Source of the DNA: JBQLZQ01 sp052168355
Lineage (GTDB): Bacteria > Pseudomonadota > Alphaproteobacteria > DSM-16000 > Inquilinaceae
Length of the DNA: 31,470 nucleotides
Assembly: GCA_052168355.1 (NCBI GenBank)
Contig: JBQLZQ010000045.1
Span: forward strand, 1 to 31,470
Reading direction: 5' to 3'
Both the position numbers and the translations under genes were made by a program. Positions 7,487 through 15,274 of this stretch are shown piece after piece; positions within the stretch are counted from its first letter, which is position 1, and each line of letters begins with the position of its first letter. The notes beneath the pieces are model-generated. The model did no database searches. It was not told the DNA's origin and was given only the letters and a program-made list of their open reading frames with translations.

Positions 7487-8308
7487 GTGGACGGTCGGGC
7501 CATTATCATCACCGGCGGCGCCAGGGGCATCGGCCGGTCCTTTGCCGAGGCGTGCCTGGGCGACGGCTACCGCGTCATGATCACGGCGGCGCGCGGTTCG
7601 CAGGAGCTGGCCGCCACCGCCGACGATCTGGCCGGTCGCTACGGCGCGTCGAAGGTGGCGGCGCGCCTGGCCGACGCCGGCGATCCCGAGGCCGCGGCGG
7701 CGCTGGTCGCCGACGCCCTGGACCAGTTCGGCGCCATCCATGCGCTGATCAACAATGCCGGTCGCGGCCCGCGGGAGATCAGCGAGACCTTCACCACCCA
7801 GCCGCCCAAGTTCTGGGAAACCGACCCCGATGCCTGGCGCGAGATCGTGCGCACCAATGTCGACGGTCCCTTTCTGGCGGCCCGCGCCGTGGCGCCGCAC
7901 ATGATCGCCGCGGGCGCCGGGCGCATCGTCAACATCTCGACCAGCGCCGTCACCATGGTCCGGAATGGCTACGCCCCCTATGGCCCATCCAAGGCCGCCC
8001 TCGACGCCATGACCCGCATCTTCGCCGCCGACCTCGAGGGCACGGGCGTCACGGTCAACGCGCTGGCGCCGGGCGGGGCCACGGACACCTCCTTCATTCC
8101 CGGCGACGGGTCCGGACGGCGCGGCGCCGACGGCAACCTGCTGCCTGTCGACGTGATGAACCCGGCCCTGCTGTGGCTGCTCAGCGACGCTTCGGCCGGC
8201 ACCACCGGCGCCCGGCTGATCGGACGCAAATGGGACCCGGCGCTGGACCCGGCGGAGGCGGCGCTGGCGGCCCGCGAGGATTGCGGCGAGCCGCCCCGTA
8301 TCTTGTGA
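7487..8308 (+). CDS. Short-chain dehydrogenase/reductase (SDR)
   Basis: This 273-residue classical SDR has the cofactor motif TGGARGIG (residues 9-16), NNAG in the middle and the catalytic Ser...Tyr-x-x-x-Lys set (NISTSAV, then YGPSK). It oxidises an alcohol or reduces a ketone with NAD(P)H in the cytoplasm. I chose GTG 7487 because GGAGG lies five bases upstream; GTG 7475 would precede that ribosome site. The C-terminus runs past the usual 250 residues with LIGRKWDPALDP, a tail seen in some sugar- or hydroxyacid-linked SDRs. It diverges from ghrA with 126 bp between them and converges on the kinase gene. The substrate cannot be read from sequence. Confidence 0.9.
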   Translation: MDGRAIIITGGARGIGRSFAEACLGDGYRVMITAARGSQELAATADDLAGRYGASKVAARLADAGDPEAAAALVADALDQFGAIHALINNAGRGPREISETFTTQPPKFWETDPDAWREIVRTNVDGPFLAARAVAPHMIAAGAGRIVNISTSAVTMVRNGYAPYGPSKAALDAMTRIFAADLEGTGVTVNALAPGGATDTSFIPGDGSGRRGADGNLLPVDVMNPALLWLLSDASAGTTGARLIGRKWDPALDPAEAALAAREDCGEPPRIL

Positions 8309-8324
8309 CCGGGCCCGGCCCGGT
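8308..8324. terminator. GC-rich hairpin between convergent genes
   Basis: ACCGGGC and GCCCGGT form an exact 7-bp inverted repeat around a 3-bp loop in the 28-bp gap between the SDR and the kinase gene. There is no T-run on either side, so it is only a possible bidirectional terminator or mRNA 3' stabiliser. Confidence 0.35.
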
Positions 8325-8336
8325 GCGGCGATCCGA

Positions 8337-9434
8337 TCAGCCGCCCGGGCGCGCCGGCGCCGTCAGGTCCACGAACAGATCGGCGTCGCCGAAGCCGCCG
8401 GACTTGCCGACCACCGTCGTCCCGGACCACGCCCCCCGCTGCAGCCGGGCCACGGCCACGCCCGGCCGCAGCCGCCCCACGCAGGAAAGGCCGCCGGCGC
8501 CGACGGCGTCGCAGAACTGGCGCAAGGTCTCGCCGCCGGTGACCAGGGCAGGTCGCGGCGCCCAGAGTCGGAGGCTTTCCAGGCTGGCCCGCAGGCGCCG
8601 GATCGCGGTGTCGGCCGTCGGCGCATCGGGATCGGCGACCAGCAGGACGGTGCCGTGGCGCGCCGGATCGGCGAGGGGCTGGCCGCGCAGGACCAGGGCG
8701 CCGACGCCGGCCGCCTTCAACCGCCCTATCTGGGCGAGCGTGACCGGATGACCGGTGCCCGCGACGACAAGCTCGACCGGCGGCACGGCCGGCGACGGGC
8801 CGCCGCCCCCCAGCGCATGGGCAAGACCGCCGGTGCCGCACCACAGCAGCGGTCCCCTGCGGCGACCTGCCAACCGCCGGACCAGCCGATCCAGGTCCCC
8901 CTGCGCGCCAGCGTCGGCGACCAGGGTGAAGGGCCGGCCGACCTTGCGTCCGGGACGGGCTGACGGCGGCGACCGGAACGCCGGCAGCCCCCTGGACCGC
9001 ATCGCCGCCACCAGATCGGGCCCGACCGGCACCCAGGCACCCTCGGGCGACCGCATCCGTTGGCGGCCGGCAACCGTCAGGCGTCCCTGGTCGGCAAAGG
9101 CCGGAGCCACGATCGCCACCTGGAAATCGCCCAAGGCCAGCCATGCCGCCAGTTCGTCGACGGGGTGGCCGCGCAGGACCGAATCGATCTTCTTGAAGCA
9201 CAGGGCGTCGCGAGTCCGAACCGATCGCGCCGCGCGCCTGACCAGGGCCGCCGCCTGCGCCGCCGACACGTCGCGGCTTTCGGTGCTGTAGGCCATCCGG
9301 TCGGTCGCGGGCGGACGGCCCGACCAGCCGACCGCAACGGGCGCGGCCTCCGATGCGAACTCGCAGGCGCTGTCCAGGGCGCCGGTCAGATCGTCGGCCA
9401 GAATGACCAGTCGGCCTGCCCCCGCCGGAGTCAC
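8337..9434 (-). CDS. Four-carbon acid sugar kinase (DUF1537), probable D-threonate/D-erythronate kinase
   Basis: This 365-residue protein starts at GTG 9434, which overlaps the DeoR stop codon (GTGA), so the two genes are translationally coupled. The N-terminal domain carries ILADDLTGALDSACEFA and KKIDSVLRGH; the C-terminal nucleotide-binding domain ends with VVGKSGGFGDADLF. These are hallmarks of the DUF1537 kinases (DtnK, DenK, OtnK, LtnK), which phosphorylate four-carbon sugar acids at C4 with ATP. It is somewhat shorter than the usual ~400 residues. A PdxA homologue in the divergent operon and no LtnD, OtnC or OtnI nearby point to the direct D-threonate or D-erythronate kinase role rather than the 3-oxo-tetronate branch. 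Confidence 0.88.
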   Translation of the reverse strand: MTPAGAGRLVILADDLTGALDSACEFASEAAPVAVGWSGRPPATDRMAYSTESRDVSAAQAAALVRRAARSVRTRDALCFKKIDSVLRGHPVDELAAWLALGDFQVAIVAPAFADQGRLTVAGRQRMRSPEGAWVPVGPDLVAAMRSRGLPAFRSPPSARPGRKVGRPFTLVADAGAQGDLDRLVRRLAGRRRGPLLWCGTGGLAHALGGGGPSPAVPPVELVVAGTGHPVTLAQIGRLKAAGVGALVLRGQPLADPARHGTVLLVADPDAPTADTAIRRLRASLESLRLWAPRPALVTGGETLRQFCDAVGAGGLSCVGRLRPGVAVARLQRGAWSGTTVVGKSGGFGDADLFVDLTAPARPGG

Positions 9435-10210
9435 CGATCGGCGGCTTCGGCAACGGTCACGCGGACCCCGGCCCGCGACAGCCGGGCCGTCATCTCGGCA
9501 GCCGGCGGGACCTCCGTGATGATTTCGTCGATGTCCGGGTATGGCGCGATGTCGCAAAAGGCCTGGGCGCCGAATTTCGAACCGTCGGCCAGCAGGACGC
9601 AACGCTCGGCGGCGCGGATCATGGCCCGCTTTTCGTTGGCCAGCGCCATGGACGTGTCGCTGAACGCTTCGTTACCGAGGCCATGGGCCCCAAGCAGCAG
9701 AAGATCGGCATGAAGCGTTCCCAGCAGACCGTCGCCCGGCGGGCCCAGCAAGGTGTTCGACCCCGCCCGCAGGGTACCGCCGATGACGATGACGGGGATG
9801 GATTGAGACGCGCCGAGCACCTGGGCGATCAGCAGATCGTTGGTGATCGCCGTAAACGGAACCCGACGCGCCAGGGCGGCGGACGCGGCGGCCTGCACCG
9901 TGGTGCCGCTGTCGAAGATGACGCTCTGGTTCGGCTGGATGAGACCGGCGGCGGCCCTGCCGATTGCCGTCTTGGCCGCCGTGGCGGTGGCCGCGGCGAT
10001 ATCGTGATCCGGCTCGAAGGTCGTGAACTGCCCCTGCAACATCGCCCCGCCATGGGTCCGGGTCAGGTGGCCGCTTTCCGTCAGATAATCGATGTCGCGC
10101 CTGACGGTGGACAGCGAAACCCGCAGGCTCTCCGACAGGTCGCGCAAGGACGCGCCGCCGTGCGTGCGGATCCGTTCCAGAACCTTGGCGCGCCGCTGGG
10201 CCGCCAGCAT
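9431..10210 (-). CDS. DeoR-family transcriptional regulator
   Basis: This 259-residue protein has the DeoR N-terminal helix-turn-helix (SLRDLSESLRVSLSTVRRDI, residues about 21-40) and the sugar-phosphate-isomerase-like sensor domain with IFDSGTT, TNDL, IGGTLR and ADLLLLGAHGL. DeoR proteins usually respond to phosphorylated sugars, here perhaps a phospho-tetronate. ATG 10210 follows a GGGAGGA ribosome site. The gene is first in a two-gene leftward operon with the acid-sugar kinase and diverges from the ABC importer/PdxA operon. Four 10-bp-phased repeats in the intergenic region are the likely binding site. Family assignment is firm; the effector is inferred. Confidence 0.93.
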   Translation of the reverse strand: MLAAQRRAKVLERIRTHGGASLRDLSESLRVSLSTVRRDIDYLTESGHLTRTHGGAMLQGQFTTFEPDHDIAAATATAAKTAIGRAAAGLIQPNQSVIFDSGTTVQAAASAALARRVPFTAITNDLLIAQVLGASQSIPVIVIGGTLRAGSNTLLGPPGDGLLGTLHADLLLLGAHGLGNEAFSDTSMALANEKRAMIRAAERCVLLADGSKFGAQAFCDIAPYPDIDEIITEVPPAAEMTARLSRAGVRVTVAEAADR

Positions 10211-10319
10211 GCCGATATCCTCCCGGTCCCGTCCGAACCTTCGGGCGGCCGCCGCTTGCGCCCCGCCGAGGCGCGGCTACGGCGGATTGCCCCCTTTGCA
10301 TTCGAACCAGTATATGGCA

Positions 10320-10358
10320 TGTTATGACGTGTTACGACAAATAATGACCTGTTCTGAA
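10320..10358. promoter_or_regulatory. Four 10-bp-phased direct repeats, probable DeoR operator
   Basis: TGTTATGAC (10320), TGTTACGAC (10330), AATAATGAC (10340) and TGTTCTGAA (10350) start exactly 10 bp apart, so the half-sites face the same side of the helix. Many DeoR regulators bind short direct repeats. The array lies about 110 bp upstream of the deoR start and about 145 bp upstream of the binding-protein gene. A further exact 11-bp repeat, TTCTGAAGCAA, occurs at 10352-10362 and 10369-10379. Confidence 0.75.
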
Positions 10359-10398
10359 GCAATATGGTTTCTGAAGCAACGTGATGTCTCGAAGCGAT

Positions 10399-10444
10399 GC
10401 GACAGGGCGATGTCGCGTCACCGGCCGAGCCGCCCCAAGGCGGC
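10399..10444 (+). other. Structured 5' leader of the ABC operon (two hairpins)
   Basis: GCGACA/TGTCGC (10399-10404 with 10411-10416, 6-bp loop) and GCCGCC/GGCGGC (10429-10434 with 10439-10444, CCAA loop) are exact inverted repeats between the operator array and the binding-protein start. Neither is followed by a T-run. They may stabilise the leader or reflect GC-rich chance. The remaining intergenic sequence shows no small ORF that I can support. Confidence 0.4.
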
Positions 10445-10503
10445 AACGAGCCGGTTAACCAACAACTAGCGTCGGCCGACACCGGCCGAGGGAGGGATTT
10501 GTG

Positions 10504-11571
10504 ATGATCAAGCGTTTTGCGGGCGCCGTTGGTGGCGTTCTGCTGTCGGTGGCCCTGTTGGCGCCTGCCGCCGTGGCCCAGGACGAACCGACCGTCGGCG
10601 TCGTGGTACCCACCCTCGATGCGCAGTTCTGGAACAACTATGTCGACTTCATGCGCGAAGGCGCCGATGAGCTGGGTGTCGATCTTGTCGTTCTCAACGC
10701 CGACAACAAGCCCGACCAGATGATCCGGTCGCTGGAGGATCTGGTGGCCCAGGGCGTGGACGGCATCATCTACACGCCCTACTGGGCGACGGCGATGCCG
10801 GGTCTGACGCTTGCCAAGAACGCCGATATTCCGGTCGTCCTGACGGACGTGTATGCCGATTTCGATCCGCAGAACGAACGGTTCCCGAACTATCTCGCGT
10901 TTGTCGGGCCCAGCGACGCGGACGCCGGCTATCAGATGGCCAACGCCCTGTTCGAGTCCATCGAACCGGCCGCGGACGGCAAGAAATATATCGCCGTCGT
11001 GAATGGAACGGCCGGCACCTCCGTCGCCATCGATCGTCGCAAGGGGTTGGAACTGGCGCTGGCCGAAAACCCCGACGTCGTCGTGGTCGGCGAAGTCGAC
11101 GGCAACTTCGTGCGCGATACCTCCCAGACGGTGTTCGAATCCCTGTGGCGCGGCAACCCGGAGATCCAGGGCGTCTGGGCCGCCAACGGCGGCACCGCGA
11201 CCGGCGTCATCACGGCCATCAAGAACGCCGGCAAGCAGCCGGGCGAGGACATCATGGTCGTCGGCATGGATCTCAATCCCGAGAATGTCGAGGCCGTGGA
11301 GAGCGGCGATCTGCTGTTCGACATCGGCGGCCACTGGCTGCAAGGCGGCTTTGCCCTGGTCATGCTGTACGACCATCTGAGGGGCCAGCCGCTGCCGGCC
11401 GAGCAGGCCAACGTCAAGCTGGAGCTTCTGCCCCTCACCCAGGATCGGATCGAGCAGTTCCGGGCCGATTTTCCGGACGGCGTGCCGCCCTACGACTTCA
11501 AGGCGCGGTCGCGCGCGTACAATCCGGATGCCGCGACGGCGGTGTTCGAAATGAAGTACTCTGACGGCTAG
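10504..11571 (+). CDS. Sugar-type ABC transporter substrate-binding protein (CUT2, Peripla_BP_4)
   Basis: This 355-residue periplasmic protein has a clear Sec signal peptide (KRFAGAVGGVLLSVALLAPA, cleaved after AVA, before QDEP). The mature part has two Rossmann-like lobes of the ribose-binding-protein type: VGVVVPTLDAQFWNNYVDFM, then GVDGIIYTPYW, and WAANGGTATGVITAIKNAG in the second lobe. GAGGGAGGG precedes the start; ATG 10504 is chosen over GTG 10501. It captures the substrate for the following ATPase and permease. The linked acid-sugar kinase and PdxA genes suggest D-threonate or D-erythronate as ligand, by inference. An RNA hairpin after the stop may raise its level relative to the downstream genes. 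Confidence 0.92.
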   Translation: MIKRFAGAVGGVLLSVALLAPAAVAQDEPTVGVVVPTLDAQFWNNYVDFMREGADELGVDLVVLNADNKPDQMIRSLEDLVAQGVDGIIYTPYWATAMPGLTLAKNADIPVVLTDVYADFDPQNERFPNYLAFVGPSDADAGYQMANALFESIEPAADGKKYIAVVNGTAGTSVAIDRRKGLELALAENPDVVVVGEVDGNFVRDTSQTVFESLWRGNPEIQGVWAANGGTATGVITAIKNAGKQPGEDIMVVGMDLNPENVEAVESGDLLFDIGGHWLQGGFALVMLYDHLRGQPLPAEQANVKLELLPLTQDRIEQFRADFPDGVPPYDFKARSRAYNPDAATAVFEMKYSDG

Positions 11572-11582
11572 GATGGCCGGTC

Positions 11583-11610
11583 GCGGGGAGCACGGCTTCG
11601 TGCTTCCCGC
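11583..11610 (+). other. Stem-loop between binding-protein and ATPase genes
   Basis: GCGGGGAGCACG (11583-11594) and CGTGCTTCCCGC (11599-11610) pair over 12 bp with one G-U, around a GCTT loop, followed by a pyrimidine-rich stretch. Hairpins here in ABC operons commonly stabilise the upstream binding-protein mRNA or reduce read-through. The structure is visible; the effect is inferred. Confidence 0.65.
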
Positions 11611-11633
11611 TTCCTTCCTGCAGCGCGGGGACC

Positions 11634-13133
11634 TTGGGCTTGGATGCGATCCTCTCGGCGACCGGCATTACAAAAACCTTCGGCGGTACGGTGGCCTTGC
11701 GGGATGTCGACTTCGCCTTGGGACGGGGCGAGGTTCACGCGCTGGTCGGTGAAAACGGCGCCGGAAAATCAACCCTTCTCAAGGTGTTGGCGGCGGTGGA
11801 ACGGCGCGACCGGGGCGACGTTCGCCTCGATGGCCGGCCCTTCGATCCCGACAATCTGCGCGCCGCGGAAGCGGCCGGCGTGGCGCTTGTCTTTCAGGAA
11901 ACCAATGTCAACCGCGCCGTCTCGGTCGCGGAGAACGTGTTTCTGAACCGCCTGTCGGCTTTTTCGCGCCTGGGACTGATGGATTGGCGCCGGCTCAAGC
12001 GCGAGGCCCAGGCGATACTGGACGAATTGGAGGCCGATGTTTCGGTCGAGGCCGACATCGATACGCTCGATTTCGGCCAGCTCAAGCTGATCGAGGTGGC
12101 CCGCGCCCTTTCGCTCAACCCCAAGATCGTGTTCTTCGATGAATCGACAGCCTATCTCAACAACCGGGAAATGCATGCGCTGCTGCGCGGGATCGATCGA
12201 CTGCGGCGCGGCGGCATCGCCGTGGCCTTTGTGTCCCACCATCTCCAAGAGGTGTTCGACATCGCCGATCGCGTGACCGTCTTGAAGGATGGGCGGTGGA
12301 CCGGAACCTATCCGGTGGGCGACGTCGACGCGCCGCGTCTGCATCAGATCATGGTCGGGCGGGAGATCGGAGAGCACCTGTTTCCGCCCGTCGGAGGGCC
12401 GTCGGGCGCGGGTGTCCTGCGGTTGAGCGACGTCACGTTTGCCGGCATCAATCGGGTGCCGATCGGCCCGTTCGACTTCACGCTCGACGCCGGCCGTCTG
12501 ATCGGCATCGGCGGTCTCAAGGGGTCGGGGGGCGAGGGACTGCTCGATGGTCTGATGGGGCTGCATCCACTGGTCGGCGGCGACATCACCCTGAACGGAT
12601 CGCCCTATCGGCCCCGATCACCGGCCGACGCCTGGACACGGGGCGTCGCCTTCGTCCCCGGCGAGCGGACCGGCGAAGGTCTGATCCCCGACTTCTCCGT
12701 CGGGGAAAACCTGACGTTGGCGGTTCGGCCCGGCCGCTTCGGGTTTACGGCCCGGCGTCGCAACGGCGCCCTGATCTCCGAGGCCATCGAAACCCTGAGG
12801 ATCAAGACGCCGACGCCGGCAACCACGGCGATCGAGTTGAGCGGCGGCAACATGCAAAAGATCGTCCTGGGCAAGTGCCTTGCCGCGACGCCGCGCGTGC
12901 TTCTCCTCAACAATCCGACGCGGGGGGTCGACATCGGCGCCAAGGCCGAGATCTATGCCCAGCTTCGGCGTCTGGCCGCCACCGGCATGGCCGTGCTCAT
13001 GGTCACGGAGGATCTGCCCGAACTGATCGGACTTGCCGATCAGGTCGTGATCACCAAGGCTGGTCGTGTCGCCAAGTCGTTCCCGGTGCATTCAAACCCG
13101 GACGAACAGGAGGCCGTGAAATGGATGCTGTAG
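11634..13133 (+). CDS. Sugar ABC transporter ATP-binding protein with two NBDs (RbsA/MglA-like)
   Basis: This 499-residue tandem ABC protein starts at TTG 11634 or 11640; no ATG is available and GGGGACC is the only ribosome-like site. NBD1 has Walker A GENGAGKST (39-47), Q-loop VFQE, Walker B FFDE (167-170) and H-loop SHH. NBD2 has the signature LSGGN (402-406). Both halves also show defects: the NBD1 signature is LDFGQ instead of LSxGQ, its D-loop region is STAYLN instead of PTAALT, NBD2 lacks a GKS/T Walker A (GGLKGSGGEG), and its Walker B is LLLNNP rather than LLLDEP. The pairing leaves one plausible ATP site and one degenerate site. It powers uptake with the flanking binding protein and permease. 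Confidence 0.92.
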   Translation: MGLDAILSATGITKTFGGTVALRDVDFALGRGEVHALVGENGAGKSTLLKVLAAVERRDRGDVRLDGRPFDPDNLRAAEAAGVALVFQETNVNRAVSVAENVFLNRLSAFSRLGLMDWRRLKREAQAILDELEADVSVEADIDTLDFGQLKLIEVARALSLNPKIVFFDESTAYLNNREMHALLRGIDRLRRGGIAVAFVSHHLQEVFDIADRVTVLKDGRWTGTYPVGDVDAPRLHQIMVGREIGEHLFPPVGGPSGAGVLRLSDVTFAGINRVPIGPFDFTLDAGRLIGIGGLKGSGGEGLLDGLMGLHPLVGGDITLNGSPYRPRSPADAWTRGVAFVPGERTGEGLIPDFSVGENLTLAVRPGRFGFTARRRNGALISEAIETLRIKTPTPATTAIELSGGNMQKIVLGKCLAATPRVLLLNNPTRGVDIGAKAEIYAQLRRLAATGMAVLMVTEDLPELIGLADQVVITKAGRVAKSFPVHSNPDEQEAVKWML

Positions 13134-14131
13134 AAGATCAGCCGAAGGGCGACGGCGCGGCGGCGATCGCCCGTCCCGAACCGGGTGCCGGGCGGCGGGA
13201 AACGCGAGCGCGGATACGGGGCCTGTTCCCGATCCTTCTTCTGGCCGCCCTGTGCGTTGCGTTCTCCCTTCTCTCGCCGCGGTTCCTTAGCGTCGGCAAC
13301 GGGCTGATCGTTCTGCAGCAAAGCGTGGTTCTGCTGGTGGCCGCCCTGGGGATGACCTTTGTCATCGTCAACGGGTCCATCGACCTGTCGGTCGGATCCA
13401 TCGTGGCGCTCAGCGCGCTGGTGGCGGCATCGACATCCACCGCCCTCGGCCCGTTCGCCATCGTTCCCGCCGTGATGGTCGGAGTGGCCTGCGGGTTGAT
13501 CAACGGGGTCGTGTTCGCGGTCGGCAAGGTGCCGTCCTTCATCGTCACGCTGGGCACCATGGTCATCTTTCGCGGCATCGTCCTGTTCTGGACCCGCGGG
13601 GCACCCGTCTCCATCAACGATTTCGGTTTCCTGGATCTGTACGCCGGTCGCGTGCTGGGCGTTCCCAACAGCATTCTCATCGCCACGGCGGCGCTGGTGG
13701 TCGCCTGGATCGTCTTCAACCATTCCGTCTTCGGACGCGAGGTGCGGGCGGTGGGCGGCGGCGAACGGGTGGCGTTTCTCTCCGGCATCAAGGTCGACCG
13801 CGTGAAGATCGGCGTTTTCGCCATCTCGGGACTGTTGTGCGGGCTGGCCGGACTGCTGCAATCGTCGCGCACCATGGCCGCCACGGCCCAGCTCGGTCAG
13901 GGGCTCGAACTCGACGTTATCGCCGCCGTCGTCGTCGGCGGCACGCCGTTGACGGGCGGTGTCGGCAGCGTCGGCGGTACCGTCATCGGGGTGCTCATCA
14001 TCTCCGTCCTTTCCAACGGGATGAACATGATCGGCGTCAATCCCTACCTCCAAAGCATCATGAAGGGTCTGGTGCTGGTGCTCGCGGTCTTCGTGACCAT
14101 CGACCGGCGCAAGATCCGCATCATCAAATGA
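13121..14131 (+). CDS. Sugar ABC transporter permease (CUT2, RbsC-like)
   Basis: This 336-residue integral membrane protein has a ~30-residue charged cytoplasmic N-terminus, then about eight to ten hydrophobic segments. It contains the CUT2 permease motif VNGSIDLSVGSIVALSALVA and the conserved GREVRAVGGGERVAFLSGI coupling region, followed by GLELDVIAAVVVGGTPLTGG near the C-terminus. ATG 13121 has AGGAGG eight bases upstream and overlaps the ATPase gene by 13 bp, so the two are coupled. One permease gene suggests a homodimeric channel. It transports the ligand captured by the upstream periplasmic protein, probably a four-carbon sugar acid by context. Confidence 0.93.
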   Translation: MDAVEDQPKGDGAAAIARPEPGAGRRETRARIRGLFPILLLAALCVAFSLLSPRFLSVGNGLIVLQQSVVLLVAALGMTFVIVNGSIDLSVGSIVALSALVAASTSTALGPFAIVPAVMVGVACGLINGVVFAVGKVPSFIVTLGTMVIFRGIVLFWTRGAPVSINDFGFLDLYAGRVLGVPNSILIATAALVVAWIVFNHSVFGREVRAVGGGERVAFLSGIKVDRVKIGVFAISGLLCGLAGLLQSSRTMAATAQLGQGLELDVIAAVVVGGTPLTGGVGSVGGTVIGVLIISVLSNGMNMIGVNPYLQSIMKGLVLVLAVFVTIDRRKIRIIK

Positions 14132-15231
14132 TCGAGAAGCCCATGGCCAAAGCCTCCCATTCCCAAACCCGCCCCGCCGCCCCGCCGACCCTGGCGCTGA
14201 CGGTGGGCGATCCCGCCGGCATCGGACCCGAGATCGCCTTGAAGGCGGTCAAAGGGCTGCGGCCGCGCATCGATGCCGGTGAGATGCGGCTGCTCCTGCT
14301 GACGGCACCGGATATCCTGATCGAAACGGGCCGGCGACTGGGATTGCCCGTGCCGCCGACGGTGTCCAGTGACGATCCCGCCGACTGGCCCGGCGCGGTG
14401 GTCATCGAGGCAAGCCCCGTCGCCGGCGCCATTCGCGTCGGCGAGGTCACGCCGGAGGCCGGCCGGCAGGCCTATGAGGCGGTGGCCCTGGCCGTCAGAA
14501 TGGCGCTGGCCGGCACCATCGCCGGCATCGTCACGGCGCCGCTCAACAAGGAGGCGCTGCATCTCGCCGGCTTCGACTATGCGGGCCACACCGAGATGCT
14601 GGCGGCTCTCACAGGCGTCAAGGGATCGGTGATGATGCTGGCCCACGAGGATTTCCGCGTCACCCACGTGACCACCCATATCGCCTTGGAGGACGTCCCC
14701 AAGCGGGCCACGCCGGACCGCATGACCCAGGTCATCGACCTGACACTTGACGTCCTGCGCCGCCTGGGCATCAAGCAGCCGCGCGTCGCCGTCGCCGCTC
14801 TCAATCCCCACGCCGGAGAAGGCGGCGCGTTCGGGCGGCACGACATCGACGTCACCGCCCCGCTGGTCGCCGGGTATCGCAAGGCCGGCGAAGAGGTATC
14901 GGGGCCGGTGCCCGGCGACACCGTCTTCGTCAAGCTGCGTGCCCGGCAGTACGACGCGGTGATCGCCATGTACCACGATCAAGGGCACATCCCGGTCAAG
15001 CTACTCGGGTTCAGTGTCGACCCCCAGACCGGCGAATGGATGGGTCTCAGCGGTGTCAATGTCACGCTGGGCTTACCGATCATCCGAACATCGGTCGATC
15101 ACGGCACGGCGTTCGATATCGCGGGCCGCGGAATCGCCAACGAGACGAGCCTGATCGAAGCCGTCGACTACGCGCTCCGGCTGGCCGGGTCCGGCACCTC
15201 GACCGATCGCCGCGCCCCCGCGGCGGCCTGA
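14128..15231 (+). CDS. pdxA2: PdxA-family dehydrogenase, probable PdxA2 (4-phospho-D-threonate/erythronate 3-dehydrogenase)
   Basis: This 367-residue protein belongs to the PdxA family: TVGDPAGIGPEIALKAV near the N-terminus, DYAGHTEMLA in the middle, and the metal/substrate motif YHDQGHIPVK, then TSVDHGTAFDIAGRG. ATG 14128 overlaps the permease stop (ATGA); ATG 14143 is an alternative. PdxA proper oxidises 4-phosphohydroxy-threonine in vitamin B6 synthesis. PdxA2 proteins instead oxidise 4-phospho-D-threonate or -erythronate at C3 with NAD+, giving DHAP after decarboxylation. Co-transcription with a sugar importer and a divergent DUF1537 kinase supports the PdxA2 role. Family is certain; the PdxA2 call is contextual. 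Confidence 0.85.
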   Translation: MIEKPMAKASHSQTRPAAPPTLALTVGDPAGIGPEIALKAVKGLRPRIDAGEMRLLLLTAPDILIETGRRLGLPVPPTVSSDDPADWPGAVVIEASPVAGAIRVGEVTPEAGRQAYEAVALAVRMALAGTIAGIVTAPLNKEALHLAGFDYAGHTEMLAALTGVKGSVMMLAHEDFRVTHVTTHIALEDVPKRATPDRMTQVIDLTLDVLRRLGIKQPRVAVAALNPHAGEGGAFGRHDIDVTAPLVAGYRKAGEEVSGPVPGDTVFVKLRARQYDAVIAMYHDQGHIPVKLLGFSVDPQTGEWMGLSGVNVTLGLPIIRTSVDHGTAFDIAGRGIANETSLIEAVDYALRLAGSGTSTDRRAPAAA

Positions 15232-15274
15232 CCGACCCGCCGGCGGATGGGGGCGGCCGCGCGGCGACGTGCGC

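Noticed and set aside
7361..7900. N-terminal extension of the ghrA frame.
   Set aside because: The added residues do not resemble the family and overlap the divergent SDR; ATG 7360 gives the canonical length.
14128..15231. PdxA acting in vitamin B6 biosynthesis.
   Set aside because: The gene is in an ABC sugar-transport operon beside a DUF1537 kinase, without pyridoxine or ksgA-linked neighbours; PdxA2 fits better.
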